Source: Ephemerocybe angulata
Lineage: Eukaryota; Basidiomycota; Agaricomycetes; Agaricales; Psathyrellaceae
Length of the DNA stretch: 64,000 bases
Reading direction: 5' to 3'
Assembly: GCA_013368325.1 (NCBI GenBank)
Contig: JAACJK010000167.1
Location: 124,001 to 188,000 of the forward strand
The notes beneath the pieces are model-generated. The model was given only the letters and a program-made list of their open reading frames with translations. It was not told the DNA's origin and made no database searches. The translations under genes were made by a program, and so were the position numbers. How positions within the stretch are numbered: the stretch's first letter is position 1; the number at the start of each line of letters is the position of its first letter. Shown here piece after piece: positions 46,801 through 57,322 of the stretch.

Positions 46801-47275
46801 GGTAAGATGGAAAGAAATAAACCCACGGGTGATGGTGCATTTGGAGAAGGGGATAACATTGGCGACCCACCAGCAATTCCGTCACCTGGAATATCCTAAA
46901 AGGTAATGAGTACAGTTCAAACCAACTAGTTAAAGAGTTAAAATGGCTTACCTGGTCCATAGCAGAAGGGGGCCTGTAATTTGGCTCGACGTACATGTCA
47001 TCATCGTCGTCTTCATCTGGCTGGTGTGGACCTTGTATCTGCTGTGGGATAGGCGTCATCACTGATGAGGATGAGGAGGGTGCCTCTGCAGTGGTATTCC
47101 CCCCATGTGACTGTAAGGTCTGCCATTCAGAGTATGTGGGGGGTCGAGGAGCAGGGGCATATTCTCCATATTTGCGGAGATGACCCTTTATGGTGCGAGG
47201 ACGGAGCCCAGGCAGAGATCCTTTGCATAGGTTACAGGGACATGGAGAAAGGGTGAGTTCAGAAGCAGGAGACAT
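43833..47275 (-). CDS. Tnp2-type transposase (second family), intact, 1,086 aa
   Basis: Four exons, all phase 0: 47275-46952, 46895-46827, 46765-44255 and 44189-43833. The N-terminus MSPASELTLSPCPCNLCKGS carries the CxCxxC finger, followed by RTIKGHLRKYGEY and long Pro/Ser and Glu-rich linkers. A second Cys cluster, MCVDSCMAF..CTVCSKPRY, sits near residues 330-355. Candidate catalytic acids are D448 in VVGLSLDGAQLY, D661 in CFTVDLMHLFFINLG and E843 in YTQFTMERAIGYFGQE. A GCRLGC motif lies between them. The last exon (GEVGYGEVLFYFTHTL; DIRVVDISCIASVVSM) is the usual C-terminal domain of these fungal transposases. No stop or frameshift. It differs strongly in sequence from the transposase at 27.5 kb, so it represents a different element family of Plavaka or other CACTA-like type. 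Confidence 0.88.
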
Positions 47276-48117
47276 ATTTCGTTCAGGTTGCAGGTGGGTT
47301 GTGGGTGGTCCAGAGTATAGTGAGGTAGTGTTTTCGTCGAAATCTCGTCTTATAAGTCAAGCAAAGCTGTGGAGGCCGGAGTACCAGGAGGAGCGAAGCT
47401 GTAAATGCTGTATGCCCCGCAGATTTGGCACCTGGTGAGCACTATTCATTCCACAGCAAACCAAGTACATAGCCATTGAAGCAGTAGTGAAGAGAAGGAC
47501 ACCTCACAGCAGCACCGAGCCTGCGATCAAGATGAATCCTAATTGGGACATACTTTCCCCACGCTTCAGAGGGGCAGAACTGGCACATCGTCTACCTAAT
47601 TCGTGCCATAGCTCAGACATATCCCAAAGCAAATTGCTAAAAAGTGGTGGAATAGATTCTAGTATGTATATTAACAGTGTTTGGTAAGTTTTTATGAAGT
47701 GACAATACATGGTGACTTCAAAAAATGGTACGTGGTCGAGCCTCATACGGTTGCACTGATGCCGCTCCAACTCTCCTGACCCACGACTCATTCATGTTAT
47801 TGGTGCTTATCACCCCAAAGCAAATTGTTGAAACACACTCACAAAGGCTTTTAGTGCTTTTACAATGGCCTATATTTTATTTTCAAGAAGTGAGGTCCAA
47901 TAGTAGCTCGGAAATTTGCATTGTGCAGCGGGCAGTGCAGCGGGCGATTTAGCACCATGGGCTCCTGTCCAGCTACTCCGATTTACCTATTTGCTGTACC
48001 AAGCCCCTCTTTTTAGCTGTGTAGGGCTATGTATATGTGAGGAATTGATATTGACTGATAGTGCGGATAGTGGGATACTCGAGAATTGGAGTCAAGACCG
48101 TTCTGGCAACCTCCTGA
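47276..48117. other. Intergenic, 5' flank of second transposase
   Basis: No gene. A 14-base word CCCAAAGCAAATTG occurs twice, at about 47622 and 47815, in direct orientation. The possible right inverted-repeat arm (47712-47732) lies between the two copies. Confidence 0.45.
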
Positions 48118-48848
48118 CTAGTCATTTGAGCCCCTGCTTACAATCCATAACCCATATCGACCTATGTAGTTACGCAAGTCTTCCCGCCTCTGGTCAACCC
48201 CCTCTAGTACTCTATTGCAATGTTCCTTCGCGTTCTCTGCATTTTCAAGTGCTTGGTGTGCACTGCGCATCCTGCGATTCGCTTCCTCCAGTTCGGCTTC
48301 AGCACTTTTCACCGCCTCTTTACACCTCTCTACTTCATCAAATAAGTCTCCATACTCATCGTCTCCATCTCTAAACCTTTTTGTGATGCTTTGCCAAAGA
48401 TTCGCAGTCCGTTTGCTTCGCGATGGAAGCAGCTGACGGGCGCTTGTGCGGGCGTGTATTTGGGCTGCTCGTCTGGCACGAAGCGAGCACATTGTATCCT
48501 GACAAGAGGGTAAGGAGATGATAGCATGGCATACTGAGCCAAACTACTCACTTCCAGGTATTCTTCCTCCTCAGTATCAATGTCATCATAGAATAGAGAC
48601 AACTCGGAGTCCAATTCCGACTCGCTTAACATATTGATGTCAACTTGCTAAATAATACCGATGAGCGCTTAACTTAGTCGTTAATTTTTACTGTATTCAC
48701 TTACATTCTTGCCTTCTGGACTTTTAGCCATGCTCTTGATCATTTCTGTATCCATACTTTCTAGCTTGGAAACTGGAAAGGGGACAGCAGAGCCTGTGTA
48801 GACGCGTAGACGTCGTCGCAGAGAAGCAGGCCGCTCGGCAAATTCCAT
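48118..48848 (-). CDS. Small coiled-coil orphan protein
   Basis: Three exons: 48848 to about 48705 (MEFAERPASLRRRLRVYTGS), about 48648 to 48551 (QVDINMLSESELDSELSLFY, ending in an acidic run) and about 48495 to 48118. The last exon gives a basic stretch (LRARRAAQIHARTSARQL), then a long amphipathic helix (EVERCKEAVKSAEAELEEAN; AHQALENAENAKEHCNRVLE) that should form a coiled coil. About 210 aa in total. No family recognised. It starts 132 bases from the divergent gene at 48981, so the two share a promoter region. The proximity to a transposase raises the possibility that the pair travels with an element, but no terminal repeat shows this. Confidence 0.65.
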
Positions 48849-48980
48849 GTAAATACTGGTAAACAGGTAATTGACGCGTCGCCTTGCGCATCCTCTCCTT
48901 CCTGCCATTCCACATCTCCCTTCTTGCCATATATCATCTCCCCAATTCCCTTCACTCTGGAACTCGTTATTCCAGCTGGA
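48849..48980. promoter_or_regulatory. Compact divergent promoter region
   Basis: Only 132 bases separate the start codons at 48848 (minus) and 48981 (plus). Pyrimidine-rich on the plus strand; no TATA box seen. Co-regulation of the two orphan genes is likely. Confidence 0.5.
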
Positions 48981-51101
48981 ATGTCCTGGACCAACGCGTT
49001 TCAATTCACGCCTGGCCCTGGGGCCGGTATACCAGGTATACCATCGTCGTCCTCGTCCTCGCCACAAGAGGTATTCTTTCCCTTCATATATGCATTGAAA
49101 CTAGTATCTAACCTCATCCAGGACCGCCTTCGGTCATTTATGGAAACATTGGCAGGGGCTACGCATGAAGAGCTTGTACTCTCTCGTAACCAAGCATACA
49201 AGGACCTACTGAAGGCGAATGAGGATTTGAACGACAGAAATAAGACTCTGTTTTTCGAAATGGAAGCAATCAAGTAAGCGAGAATTTCTTCCCCCTGTGC
49301 TTGCCAAGTTATCCTGATGTGACTTTACGCGATAGACAAGTGAACTCTACCCTAGCTGGGCTCGTCAACACCCCTGCACCACCAGCACCAGCTATTGACC
49401 CAGCTCTGGATGCGTTGACCACTAATTCAGCTCCATCTGTGTCCACATCCACCTCGTCTTCTATATCTCCTTCCTCTTCTGCTTCGCGGCCTCCGACTGC
49501 AACTGAACTGACTCAGGTCAGACCCGACGGCTGCCATTTCTGGGATCAAGAGGACTGGACGAAGAAGAAGGAAGAGTACAAGGCTCTGCAAGCGTCGCCG
49601 TCCCTCCAAAAGTTTGGGTATCTCATTGACAAGAACGGGACGGTATTCGACACTGCACAGCGTAAACCATTCACCAAGCTTGCCAACGAACTTTTCAACA
49701 ACCTGTACCACGATGGACGCGATCCGTTGGTCTGGTCATCGGGCTCCAGATCGATCAAGGAGTATGTATCCTTCCAGCTCATCGACCACAACGTCACCTT
49801 TGCCTCAAAGAATGGGTGGAAAGGGATCGAGTTTGCAGGCTTACAGTATCCCACTTGGACCTCCAAAATTCGCCCAACGCTTGGAAAGCGTGAGTTCGTC
49901 CTCTTACCTTCTCGTGTCATTGCATTTATTCCTTCTTGTCACAACCCACAGGAGACAATTCCGACCTCGATCCTAATGCGCATGTTCAACAAAAGCAGGA
50001 TAAGAGCGATCTGCGGGCCAATGCGAAGGCCGCTTCATTGGAAAGGAAGAAGAAGTCGACACCCTTCCCGGAGGGTGCACCAGTTATCGATGTCGATAGC
50101 GCTCTTGCTATGAAGAAGTTGGAGGATGAGAAGAGGCTTCGGGATCTCAAGAGGTCTGAGTCGGAGAAAGGCAAGTCGCCGATGTCTGGAAAGCAGCCAG
50201 CATCCATCAAGAGCGAGCCAGTCGAGAGCGAAGTGCCAGAGCTGGACTCGGACCTGGACAAGGTACGTCCGTCGTCCCCTTCTCCCTCATCCTCCTCATC
50301 TCCTCATCGCATCTTTGTTTTTCTAGAACAAGGAAGCTGAGGGCAGCGCCATTATCAACAACGACGGGGACCCTAACGATATTGATGATCACCACGACCA
50401 TGACGGCCATCAGGATAACGACGACTTAGTTTCTAGTGACAGCAGTAGCTCTGTGAAGGAAAAGGTGCGTAAATAGATCGCAGGTTTATTACTCTTTTTC
50501 TGACCCTTATCTATCGGCTTTACCTTCTAGGTGGAGGAACCGCAGACGACGGTACCAGTACCAAATGATCCATTGTAAGTTAAAACTACCACCTCCTTTT
50601 CCCTTTTCTTCGTAGGTGACCTCTCTCTACAGTGCCGACCTCGATATTCCGCGGATTCCATCGACGCTCAAGGAGGGCGTTGTCCCCGGCCCCCCTCCCC
50701 CACCCAAGCCCATTACCAGCGGGTCATCGTCCTCGTCCTCGAAGAAGCGGAAGCTGGATGAGAGGGGTGACGAAGAGGTCAACGGATGGAATCCCCCAAC
50801 CGATCGTTATACTGCAAAGTAAGTACACTAGCTACGCTTGTTTTATCTACACTGCACTGCACGCATTATCTAACTTCTGTGTAGGGGGTTCGCTGCAGTG
50901 GCCTTCAAGGAGGCTAATCCCGATGCTTTTGAGAAGGAATTCGAGCGTAAATGGAAGAACATGGACAAGGATGCCAAGGCTGTAAGTCGTTGAGTTGTTA
51001 GCATGGATTCTGTACTGACTTTCCCTGTTATCGACCTTCAGGAGTATCAAAACGCTGCGACTGCAGCGAAGAAGGCGGCCGGTCCTTCTAAGAAGAAGTA
51101 A
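48981..51101 (+). CDS. Orphan nine-exon protein with acidic middle and HMG-like C-terminal helices
   Basis: Exons, all in phase: 48981-49070, 49122-49273, 49336-49889, 49952-50262, 50327-50464, 50531-50574, 50633-50818, 50885-50981 and 51042-51101. Start MSWTNAFQFTPGPGAGIPG. The first third has a coiled-coil-like helix (LSRNQAYKDLLKANEDLNDR) and then a Ser/Pro tract. Exon 3 holds a compact domain (GCHFWDQEDWTKKKEEYKAL, YLIDKNGTVFDTAQRKPFTK, and a conserved-looking GWKGIEFAGLQYPTW). The middle is Lys/Glu/Asp-rich with an Asp/His-rich exon. The C-terminus (FKEANPDAFEKEFERKWKNM then DKDAKAEYQNAATAAKK) has the spacing of the last two helices of an HMG box, but the first helix is missing, so this is only a resemblance. 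A nuclear protein is likely. No family was recognised with certainty. Confidence 0.7.
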
Positions 51102-51654
51102 ACCAATCTTCGACGCTTACCTCGACTGCAAAGTGGAGTCCCTTTACGCTTTCTTTCTTTTATGCATTTTACTTGACTCTTTCGTGTTTCTCGCATTGAT
51201 ATGTCACACATGGACCTCAGTTTCCTTCAGTTCTGACCAGCTTCTTTCGCTTTTTCTCATGTTTTCGCATTCCATCCATCGCATGCCCGTTCTGACCTGC
51301 TCCTTTATATTCATGAATTCTCATAATGCTCCGAACATTCTGTATTCCGCTATAGTCATATTTCGTCATAATTCTCATAATTCTTCAGTAATCCTCATCA
51401 CAATCGTGTAACATATGTACAGAATTCTTCAGAAATTTGCATTCCATGTCATGCAATCCTACTGAGCCCATCTGAGAATAGCGAAATATTTCAGAGCATC
51501 ATATCAGCCAAGCTCATGTATTGTCATATATCTGCGTTCCATGTCCTAAAATATGTCATGCCGAGTCAGAAATTCCTCTGAAAACTGACCGTCCACCTGA
51601 GTTTACCCGCTTCTGGAAAACTCGCACATTCTCAGACCGGCTCAGCGTCGTTTC
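51102..51654. other. Intergenic, convergent 3' flanks
   Basis: About 550 bases, T-rich, with several TTCATAATTCT-like words at 51310-51395 and 51425-51440 and repeated TTCCATGTC at 51442 and 51538. Presumably 3' UTR and polyadenylation sequence; no gene seen. Confidence 0.45.
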
Positions 51655-52119
51655 TCACTGGGCCTCATCCCCCGCCTTCGCCAAGCCGCCGAAGCGAATC
51701 ACGCCCACGTGACCGTGAAGATGACTAAGCTCAAGCTGAAGGCGCGTAAATATGGCCTTGACGACATCTCCGCAAGTGACGCGCCTGGAGTACACAGGGA
51801 ATGTGAAAACGCCGAACTGCATGTTGCGCAACCGCACTTCGGAGGTGGAAAGGTTGAAGGCGGAATGAGTTGCAACCCCGGATTGGATGAGGAGGGCATG
51901 GGGGTCGTTGAGCACATTCCAACCGGCAAAGGGCCCCTGGTTGACTGTTTCTACAGCGAGGAAACGATGGGCTGGGGAGAACCTGGTGTCCTCATCGAGG
52001 ATGAGAGGAGAAATGAGTGCATCGCTGTCGACGCTGGAGCCTTGGCCCCGGACCTCCTCTGTGGTCTTCAGGGTGAGCGAGCGGAGGGGCTTCCTCATGG
52101 TGGTGCGAGGATGGGACAT
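51655..52119 (-). CDS. DUF6699-like protein (paralogue 2), C-terminus shortened
   Basis: ORF open on the minus strand with an ATG at 52119 (MSHPRTTMRKPLRSLTLKTT), giving 154 aa. The frame stays open upstream to about 52300, so an extra 5' exon is possible. The DUF6699 pattern is visible: GWNVLNDP, then ATHSAFNLSTSEVRLRNMQF, GVFTFPVYSRRVTCGDVVKA and IFTRLQLEL, that is, the strand block followed by VTxGDVVxA. The chain ends FGGLAKAGDEAQ, so the GL is present but the final (D/E)VWxLxL strand found in the other copies is missing. Either this copy is truncated or a last exon was not recognised. Confidence 0.55.
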   Translation of the reverse strand: MSHPRTTMRKPLRSLTLKTTEEVRGQGSSVDSDALISPLILDEDTRFSPAHRFLAVETVNQGPFAGWNVLNDPHALLIQSGVATHSAFNLSTSEVRLRNMQFGVFTFPVYSRRVTCGDVVKAIFTRLQLELSHLHGHVGVIRFGGLAKAGDEAQ

Positions 52120-53233
52120 GTCTATTGTGAGGAGTGGTTTATAGTTAGCGTCAAGTCGCGATCGAGAGATAGGAAGGCACGGGACGTACACGATCGTGAA
52201 TTCGTTTTGAATTGGGGTGGAGAGGTGCGCCGGAAGGCAGTCGACTGTGATTGAGGGGAAGTTAGAGAGAGTGGGCTGGTCGCGTCGATGGTGGGCGGGA
52301 GTTGGAGGGCATCATTGAGTTTCCTTTCCTTCATTCTTCATTGCCACAAGTACTTACCGACTCTTGTAGCTGTATGCGTAGGCTGGTCTACAGTCCGCTA
52401 AGCATTCGCTTGGGGGTGAGTATAGGTGGGCTGGTAGGCCCTGGCGTGGTGGTTGAAGGTAGAAAAACAAATGCAGGGCATTGGTAGAGGATGGCCCGGA
52501 TCAGGATTCTTTTCCCACCGCCACTGACAAGTCTTTGTCTCCCGCCCGGCCAATGGCAGCAAGCTGTGCAGACTGTGGAAGAGATAGTACGTCCCTCCGT
52601 CCCCCATACTCTCTCTGAGTGAAGGGGCTCCATTCACGTGTGCATTATCCTTTCAAGCAGTTCAATCTCATTTTTGACACTCGCCTCCCCTCCTACCGAT
52701 CCACGACCTTCCACAGCAAGCGCTCTCCCTGAGCTTTTGACTTTTCACCCCAGTGTCCCAATTCGGACGCGTCCAAAAAAGGGAATTTATCGCGTGGAAT
52801 GGCCTTGGCACACGACCGATCTTCCTACAAACTTGCGCCCAATTGCTCTGGAACTCGTTATATGGTACCTCAGCTTGCGCGGTGGATTCTTCCAGAAATT
52901 GCTGCAGATCATAGGAGCATGGTGGCCCCAGCAGCGGTTCTGGTCCCCTGTGACTGATGGGACTCATGGGAGCGTTTGCTGTACAACTGACGGGTGGGAG
53001 CGCTAGGGACTTTCGAAGTCTATTTAGGGTGGTTTGCCCTTGTGTCCCCACCAGCCCTGTAGTAGCGTTTCTTCAATAAACTGGTTTTTGCAAGGAAAAC
53101 ACCAGGCTTCTTATGATTGAAAGGTATAAGCGCTTGGCGCTTGCCTTACGTGCACCTTGCATTGATTACCTAGACGCACGGACCTCAATTGAATATCACA
53201 AGAAGTGTACACGGCCAGTGACGAAAGCGTAAG

Positions 53234-53316
53234 CAGACTGCAAGCGCGGGAACTGTAGGCAGACCTGCAGTCAGACTGAAATTCCGATTCCTACAGTTTC
53301 CCGCGCTTGCAGTCTG
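53234..53316. repeat. Strong near-perfect hairpin (26/27-nt arms, 30-nt loop)
   Basis: Arm 1 (53234-53259) begins CAGACTGCAAGCGCGGG and arm 2 (53290-53316) is its reverse complement except for one extra base in the AAA run. The loop is 53260-53289. The stem is GC-rich, so an RNA of it would fold very stably. It could be an inverted-repeat transposon remnant or a small-RNA precursor. Confidence 0.85.
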
Positions 53317-53376
53317 GACTCTGCAATGTTGCATGGGATCAACCTGGTGGCCGTGAAGCCGACCTGCATATGACCC

Positions 53377-53609
53377 GTGTAGGACCCCGAATATCCCCTC
53401 AGAGGTGGGATACGGATTCCAAGTTTCGTGTCCGGAAATTTCTCCAGAAAGTTGCTTTGATTTTTGGTCCGGGCCCTTCGACTGTCCGGAAATTTCCTCT
53501 GGCCTGAACCTCGAAACGGCAAAATCTTCTGGCATGGTACAAAAAATCTCAAAATTTTGTCCGGATTTGCATCCGACCTCGCTGCGGTATATTCGGGGTG
53601 TCCTGGCAC
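53377..53609. repeat. MITE-like element with imperfect terminal inverted repeats
   Basis: The left end has AGGACCCCGAATATCCCC and the right end, read on the other strand, AGGACACCCCGAATATACC. Similarity continues inward for about 45 bases (GAGGT..GGAT..). The interior holds two copies of GTCCGGAAATTTC. Length about 233 bases, with no coding capacity. Target duplication not resolved. Confidence 0.6.
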
Positions 53610-54341
53610 TGCCCAACCTTCAAGTTATGCCGTCATATGTAACTTTCCAATGTCCATCATGCCAGCCCACTTTCTTAGCCTTTCTTTTCATTTCGGTTGC
53701 AATTGCTCGTTGAAATCGGTAGAAATTTCCGGCAATTCGAGCCCTCGAGGTGAGCCTCGTATTTCTCCCAGCCTCAACTTGAAGGTAATGTCGGGACCTT
53801 AAGGTTTTTTGGTGGCGCCCCTTGGCCCGCGAGCCTCTGCTTTTCCTGCATACCATATTGAGGGCATCCCCGCGTTCCACCCCGGGCAACTTGGTGCTAT
53901 GGCTCGGGAACCCTGGATTGTCGATCGGCCAAATTCTTTTTTATGAGCTTCCTTCGATTTGGATCTGGCGGAAAATCGGGCTACATGTTCCACGCTGAGC
54001 GCTGATGCTTTGTTAGACCTGTGGCGGTACCTGGCTCAGACGCGGAAAGAAAGAGAAAGAAGCTTTTCTTCAAGGAATCGAGTCCACGAGGTTCCAAGTG
54101 TGACGGTATAATACTAGCGCTTTCCCGATTGTCGGTATTAATCGCGGTGTGCCATCAAGCCGGACACGTTTGTGACAAGGGAAAGGGTAGGGTTGGGGTA
54201 GGGCCTACAGATGGCCATCGATACCGTAGGTCGATGGGTAGGTTTGTGTTTTGTGAAGGGAAGAGATTAACTGATGGCAAATCGACGGCCACCCAATGGA
54301 GAAGGCTACCAGTTAGACAGAGCCAGATGTGGATCCCGACA

Positions 54342-54347
54342 TATAAG
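54342..54347 (+). promoter_or_regulatory. TATA-like element upstream of DUF6699 paralogue 3
   Basis: TATAAG at 54342, about 245 bases before the start codon. Similar elements precede the two DUF6699-type genes downstream. Confidence 0.4.
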
Positions 54348-54587
54348 TAGGAGAGAGTGTCTCGCTGAGCTTTATGTAGTCGACCTTCAATCTCTGTACA
54401 TCGACACTTCCCTTTTTACACGCCTCTCCTTGCTCCATTTCTTGTGCATTCCGCCCCACGGCTGCATACCCAGAGGCTACATATCACGACCACCGGCAAC
54501 CAACATACCAGCTGTAAGTCGGCAGACACACCTTCCCACCCATCTACTCACTGTGGACTCGAATATCCAGAGCCTCACGAGTAACCC

Positions 54588-55217
54588 ATGTCCTCAAACC
54601 GAGCATCTTACATTCAATCGCTGGGGAGCCTCGACATCCCTCTCCCTCAGCCATTCCGAGTCGACAGGGTGACACCAGCTTCTTCACGCGGCTGGCAAGC
54701 TTCATCCAGATTTGGCCACAGATCTGGTGGTCCCAACTCAGCAGGGGCTGAGTCAGCCCACGCGTTCCCATCATCTTGCGCTCCCCCAGTCCAACATCCA
54801 TATTCCAGGCCGGCCCCTGCCACCATCCCACTTCCGTTCTTAACACCAGGCGGCGCTTGCACCATCCATCACGACCTCGGTGCTGACGGCACCTCACCTC
54901 TCGTGGGTGGCTGGGATATCCTCAAACCGCCCCCGGCATCCTACCGAAACGGCTGGAAATACGTACCCGCAACGAATCCCGGCACGGAGTCAGTCACGAT
55001 CCACGCACCTTTCCTCCGCGGTCGGCCCCTCGTCGTATTTGGAGAGGATCTTGGCCTTAGGGTGACGATTGAAGATGTCTTGCAAGGAGTCCATGATGCT
55101 GCTGTGTTGGAGGTTCGGCGATACCAAGAGCTGCTCGCGGACTTCGGCGCTTGGATGTGGGCCGGATTAGTGCCGAGCGCGACTGAGCGCGACGTTTGGA
55201 TCTTGCAGCTACATTAG
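54588..55217 (+). CDS. DUF6699 domain protein (paralogue 3)
   Basis: Single exon, 209 aa from ATG 54588 (MSSNRASYIQSLGSLDIPLP). Residues about 1-85 are Ser/Pro-rich and disordered. The domain follows: CTIHHDLGADG, GGWDILKPP, SVTIHAPFLRGRPLVVFGED, LGLRVTIEDVLQGVHDAAV and, at the end, WMWAGLVPSATERDVWILQLH. It thus has the complete strand, VTxxDVL helix and GL..DVWxLxL closure seen in paralogue 1. The function of the domain is unknown. A 5' exon upstream is possible because the leader between the TATA-like box and the ATG contains donor- and acceptor-like sites. Compact and intact. Confidence 0.8.
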   Translation: MSSNRASYIQSLGSLDIPLPQPFRVDRVTPASSRGWQASSRFGHRSGGPNSAGAESAHAFPSSCAPPVQHPYSRPAPATIPLPFLTPGGACTIHHDLGADGTSPLVGGWDILKPPPASYRNGWKYVPATNPGTESVTIHAPFLRGRPLVVFGEDLGLRVTIEDVLQGVHDAAVLEVRRYQELLADFGAWMWAGLVPSATERDVWILQLH

Positions 55218-57322
55218 AGCGATAGGCTTGGTTAGATGCACCGGTCGTCATTTGTATTTTTTCCTGTATACCCCCATCGTCAACTTTGTACCACTAGTCA
55301 ATGTGTTCATGTATCCCCAAAGCAATAGAATTACGCTCTACGCTGCAGCATTTTGGGAACGGATGGTCCATCGGGTCGAGTTACTCTTAAGGACACATTA
55401 ACAAGCTGGCACCTATCCCAGTCATCCCATGAGGCGCGCGCATGCGTCCGTGCATCGCCCGGAGCCGTGGGCGCTTAGATCGCTCCGCAACATACATAAG
55501 AGCACGAGCGAATCTACTATGCACTGGTAGTGTCAGTTTATGAAATGACTTGCCGTATATCTCATGCTACGTACTTTTTCAATTATTGTGGGCGTGGTAC
55601 GGAGCCTCGAGGTCCTCCGGGCTTTCCTCGCTTGCCCCGGGTTTACGAATAGCCGCGGGCGCTTAAATGGACCCACTCTCATCATGATATGCACCCACAC
55701 AGAGACAGGGCAGGAGCAGCACTCTCGATTGGATAAGAAACTCATATTATAGCTGCAATGAACTTGTCGTGGACAGAATTGGTTGTTGAAACTCAGCCTT
55801 TGCGGGCTCTGGGCTGATTTCTAACTTATTCCAAGGATCTGTACTTCGCTGGAGACCCAAACGATGGCTTTATGTATTGTTGCGGCTTATACAGGTGGTA
55901 TTCGAAGATGAGGCACCAGTCTGGCATTCATTTGGCAGCAAATTTCAGTGCCATCCTTCAGTGAACATACTATTCTCAAACCGTCGGACCGGAAATTCCT
56001 GGACTCTGGTTAACTCTGGTTCTTTACACGCAGTTCGTCATTTATATCGCTCGAGCCTGCCAGTCGGAAAACGCTGAACACGCCCCAAATACGGCGAACA
56101 AGCTTTTCAAAAAGTCCCTACTTTCTGTGCAATTCTGGCGTGGTCCATGGACCTGCCACTCTATCTCCCACGTTCTCGCCGTCTGGTTGCCATGCTGGGC
56201 TTCCTCCGTTCCAATCACCACTGCCCTTCCTCCCCATGACTCGCTTCAGCCCTCAAGAGACGCCCAGCAACAAGCCGAAAGAACCGAAAGAACAATACCT
56301 ATACCCTTTAAGGGAGTAACACTGGCCATCCCCGCCAGTGACGCCATACCACGGACGCAGTCAGTATGCCATTAACGCTCGACCGAATCGCCGCGTGCAC
56401 AGACCATTCGCCGCAAGCCATTGTGGGTCGGTTAGCTCGATGTTATATTCCAACGCACATCGAAGCCTGAGGGCGAGCATGCACATATGGTAGCAATATC
56501 CCATCTGCGAAAGGATAGCAATGGCCCTTGGGCTTTCTCAGGCTGCGAGAAGAGGCTGTTGCAGCAGCTTTCCTTGAACTTTCCGGGGATGCAGAAGCCC
56601 ACAGCGAACAGTAACTTGTGAGCCTTATTTGTGCAGTAGAAGGCATCGAGGGTGCCGCGAGGCGGTCTGTTGTTGCCTTGGTATGGAGCGAAGGGTACGA
56701 TCGGGTTTGGATCGGGCGGGCGGGGCGCTTATTATCTAACTTCCCCTTTCGTCCTTCCGCTCGAGATATTGTCAAGATAGTACGGACTTGTGGCGAAAGC
56801 GTAAATAATTTGTTTGAAAAACCTGTTTATTGAGATTATATGGTACACTCGACTTATGATTACATTTGGAATAGCCGACAAACCATGGGCTTCAAGCATA
56901 CAGAACATCGACGGAAGCCCACTGTGCCGATCTCGATTATGTCCACGGGGCATTCCAACACACCCACCAAGACATTTCCCGAGCACACACAGGGCGTTGT
57001 TTGGAGAGCGAGATTCTGACTGCGTAGCTCGATATAGCGAAGCGGAGGGAGTCACTGGGACGAGGAGACGAATGGCGGTCCTTCGATCGATCGGGGTGCG
57101 GATGGCGACCATTGTGTTCCCGTTGCGGTATCTGAGGTGGTCCAAGAGGGTGGGGAAGGGGAACAGGACAGTGCCTCAAAGAAAGTCGGTGTGGACGATT
57201 ATGTCAGCAACTTGTAGGCGCGTGTGGCTGGGGGTATAAATGAGGTCGAAATCTCCTCCTCCTCTTGTTAGAAAACCACGACAACCCAACCAGCCCCAAT
57301 ACTACCCCCAATCCCCAAGAAC
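55218..57322. other. Intergenic between DUF6699 paralogues
   Basis: 2.1 kb with no supported gene. A minus-strand frame at 56732-57145 is open but begins at GTG and shows no motif. The right end contains the TATA box of the next gene. Confidence 0.4.
57235..57240 (+). promoter_or_regulatory. TATA box of DUF6699 paralogue 4
   Basis: TATAAA in a GGGGTATAAATGAG context, 83 bases before the ATG at 57323, followed by a CT-rich leader. A typical strong fungal core promoter. Confidence 0.65.

Larger units (their letters stand above)
39567..47732 (-). mobile_element. Second Tnp2-type transposon, boundaries tentative
   Basis: Contains an intact Tnp2-type transposase (43833-47275) and a convergent orphan gene (41128-43701). 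The proposed ends rest on one imperfect inverted pair: 39567-39589 (GTACCC, a T-run, GAAGTTAC) and, on the other strand, 47732-47712 (GTACC, a T-run, GAAGTCAC), about 20 of 23 positions when gaps are allowed. The match includes a homopolymer and no target duplication was found, so it could be chance. The implied size of 8.2 kb is close to that of the first element. No CACT-type termini with matching flanks were found in the surroundings. Confidence 0.35.
52120..54587. other. Intergenic with inverted-repeat cluster
   Basis: Apart from possible 5' exons of the 51,655 gene, no gene is supported. The ORFs at 52638-53051 on both strands have no motifs. The 53.2-53.6 kb part is filled by the hairpin and the MITE-like element listed separately. 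53,620-54,340 shows nothing clear. Confidence 0.45.

Noticed and set aside
39592..47937. CACTG word at 39592 and CAGTG at 47933, both next to CAG, as CACTA ends of the second element
   Set aside because: The trinucleotide matches but the inverted similarity stops after five bases, which is expected by chance.
50885..51101. HMG-box domain in the C-terminus of the 48,981 gene
   Set aside because: Only the last two helices resemble an HMG box; the first helix and its signature residues are missing, so it is described as a resemblance only.
56732..57145. Open minus-strand frame in the DUF6699 array
   Set aside because: GTG start, no domain pattern, and overlapped by equally open plus-strand frames.
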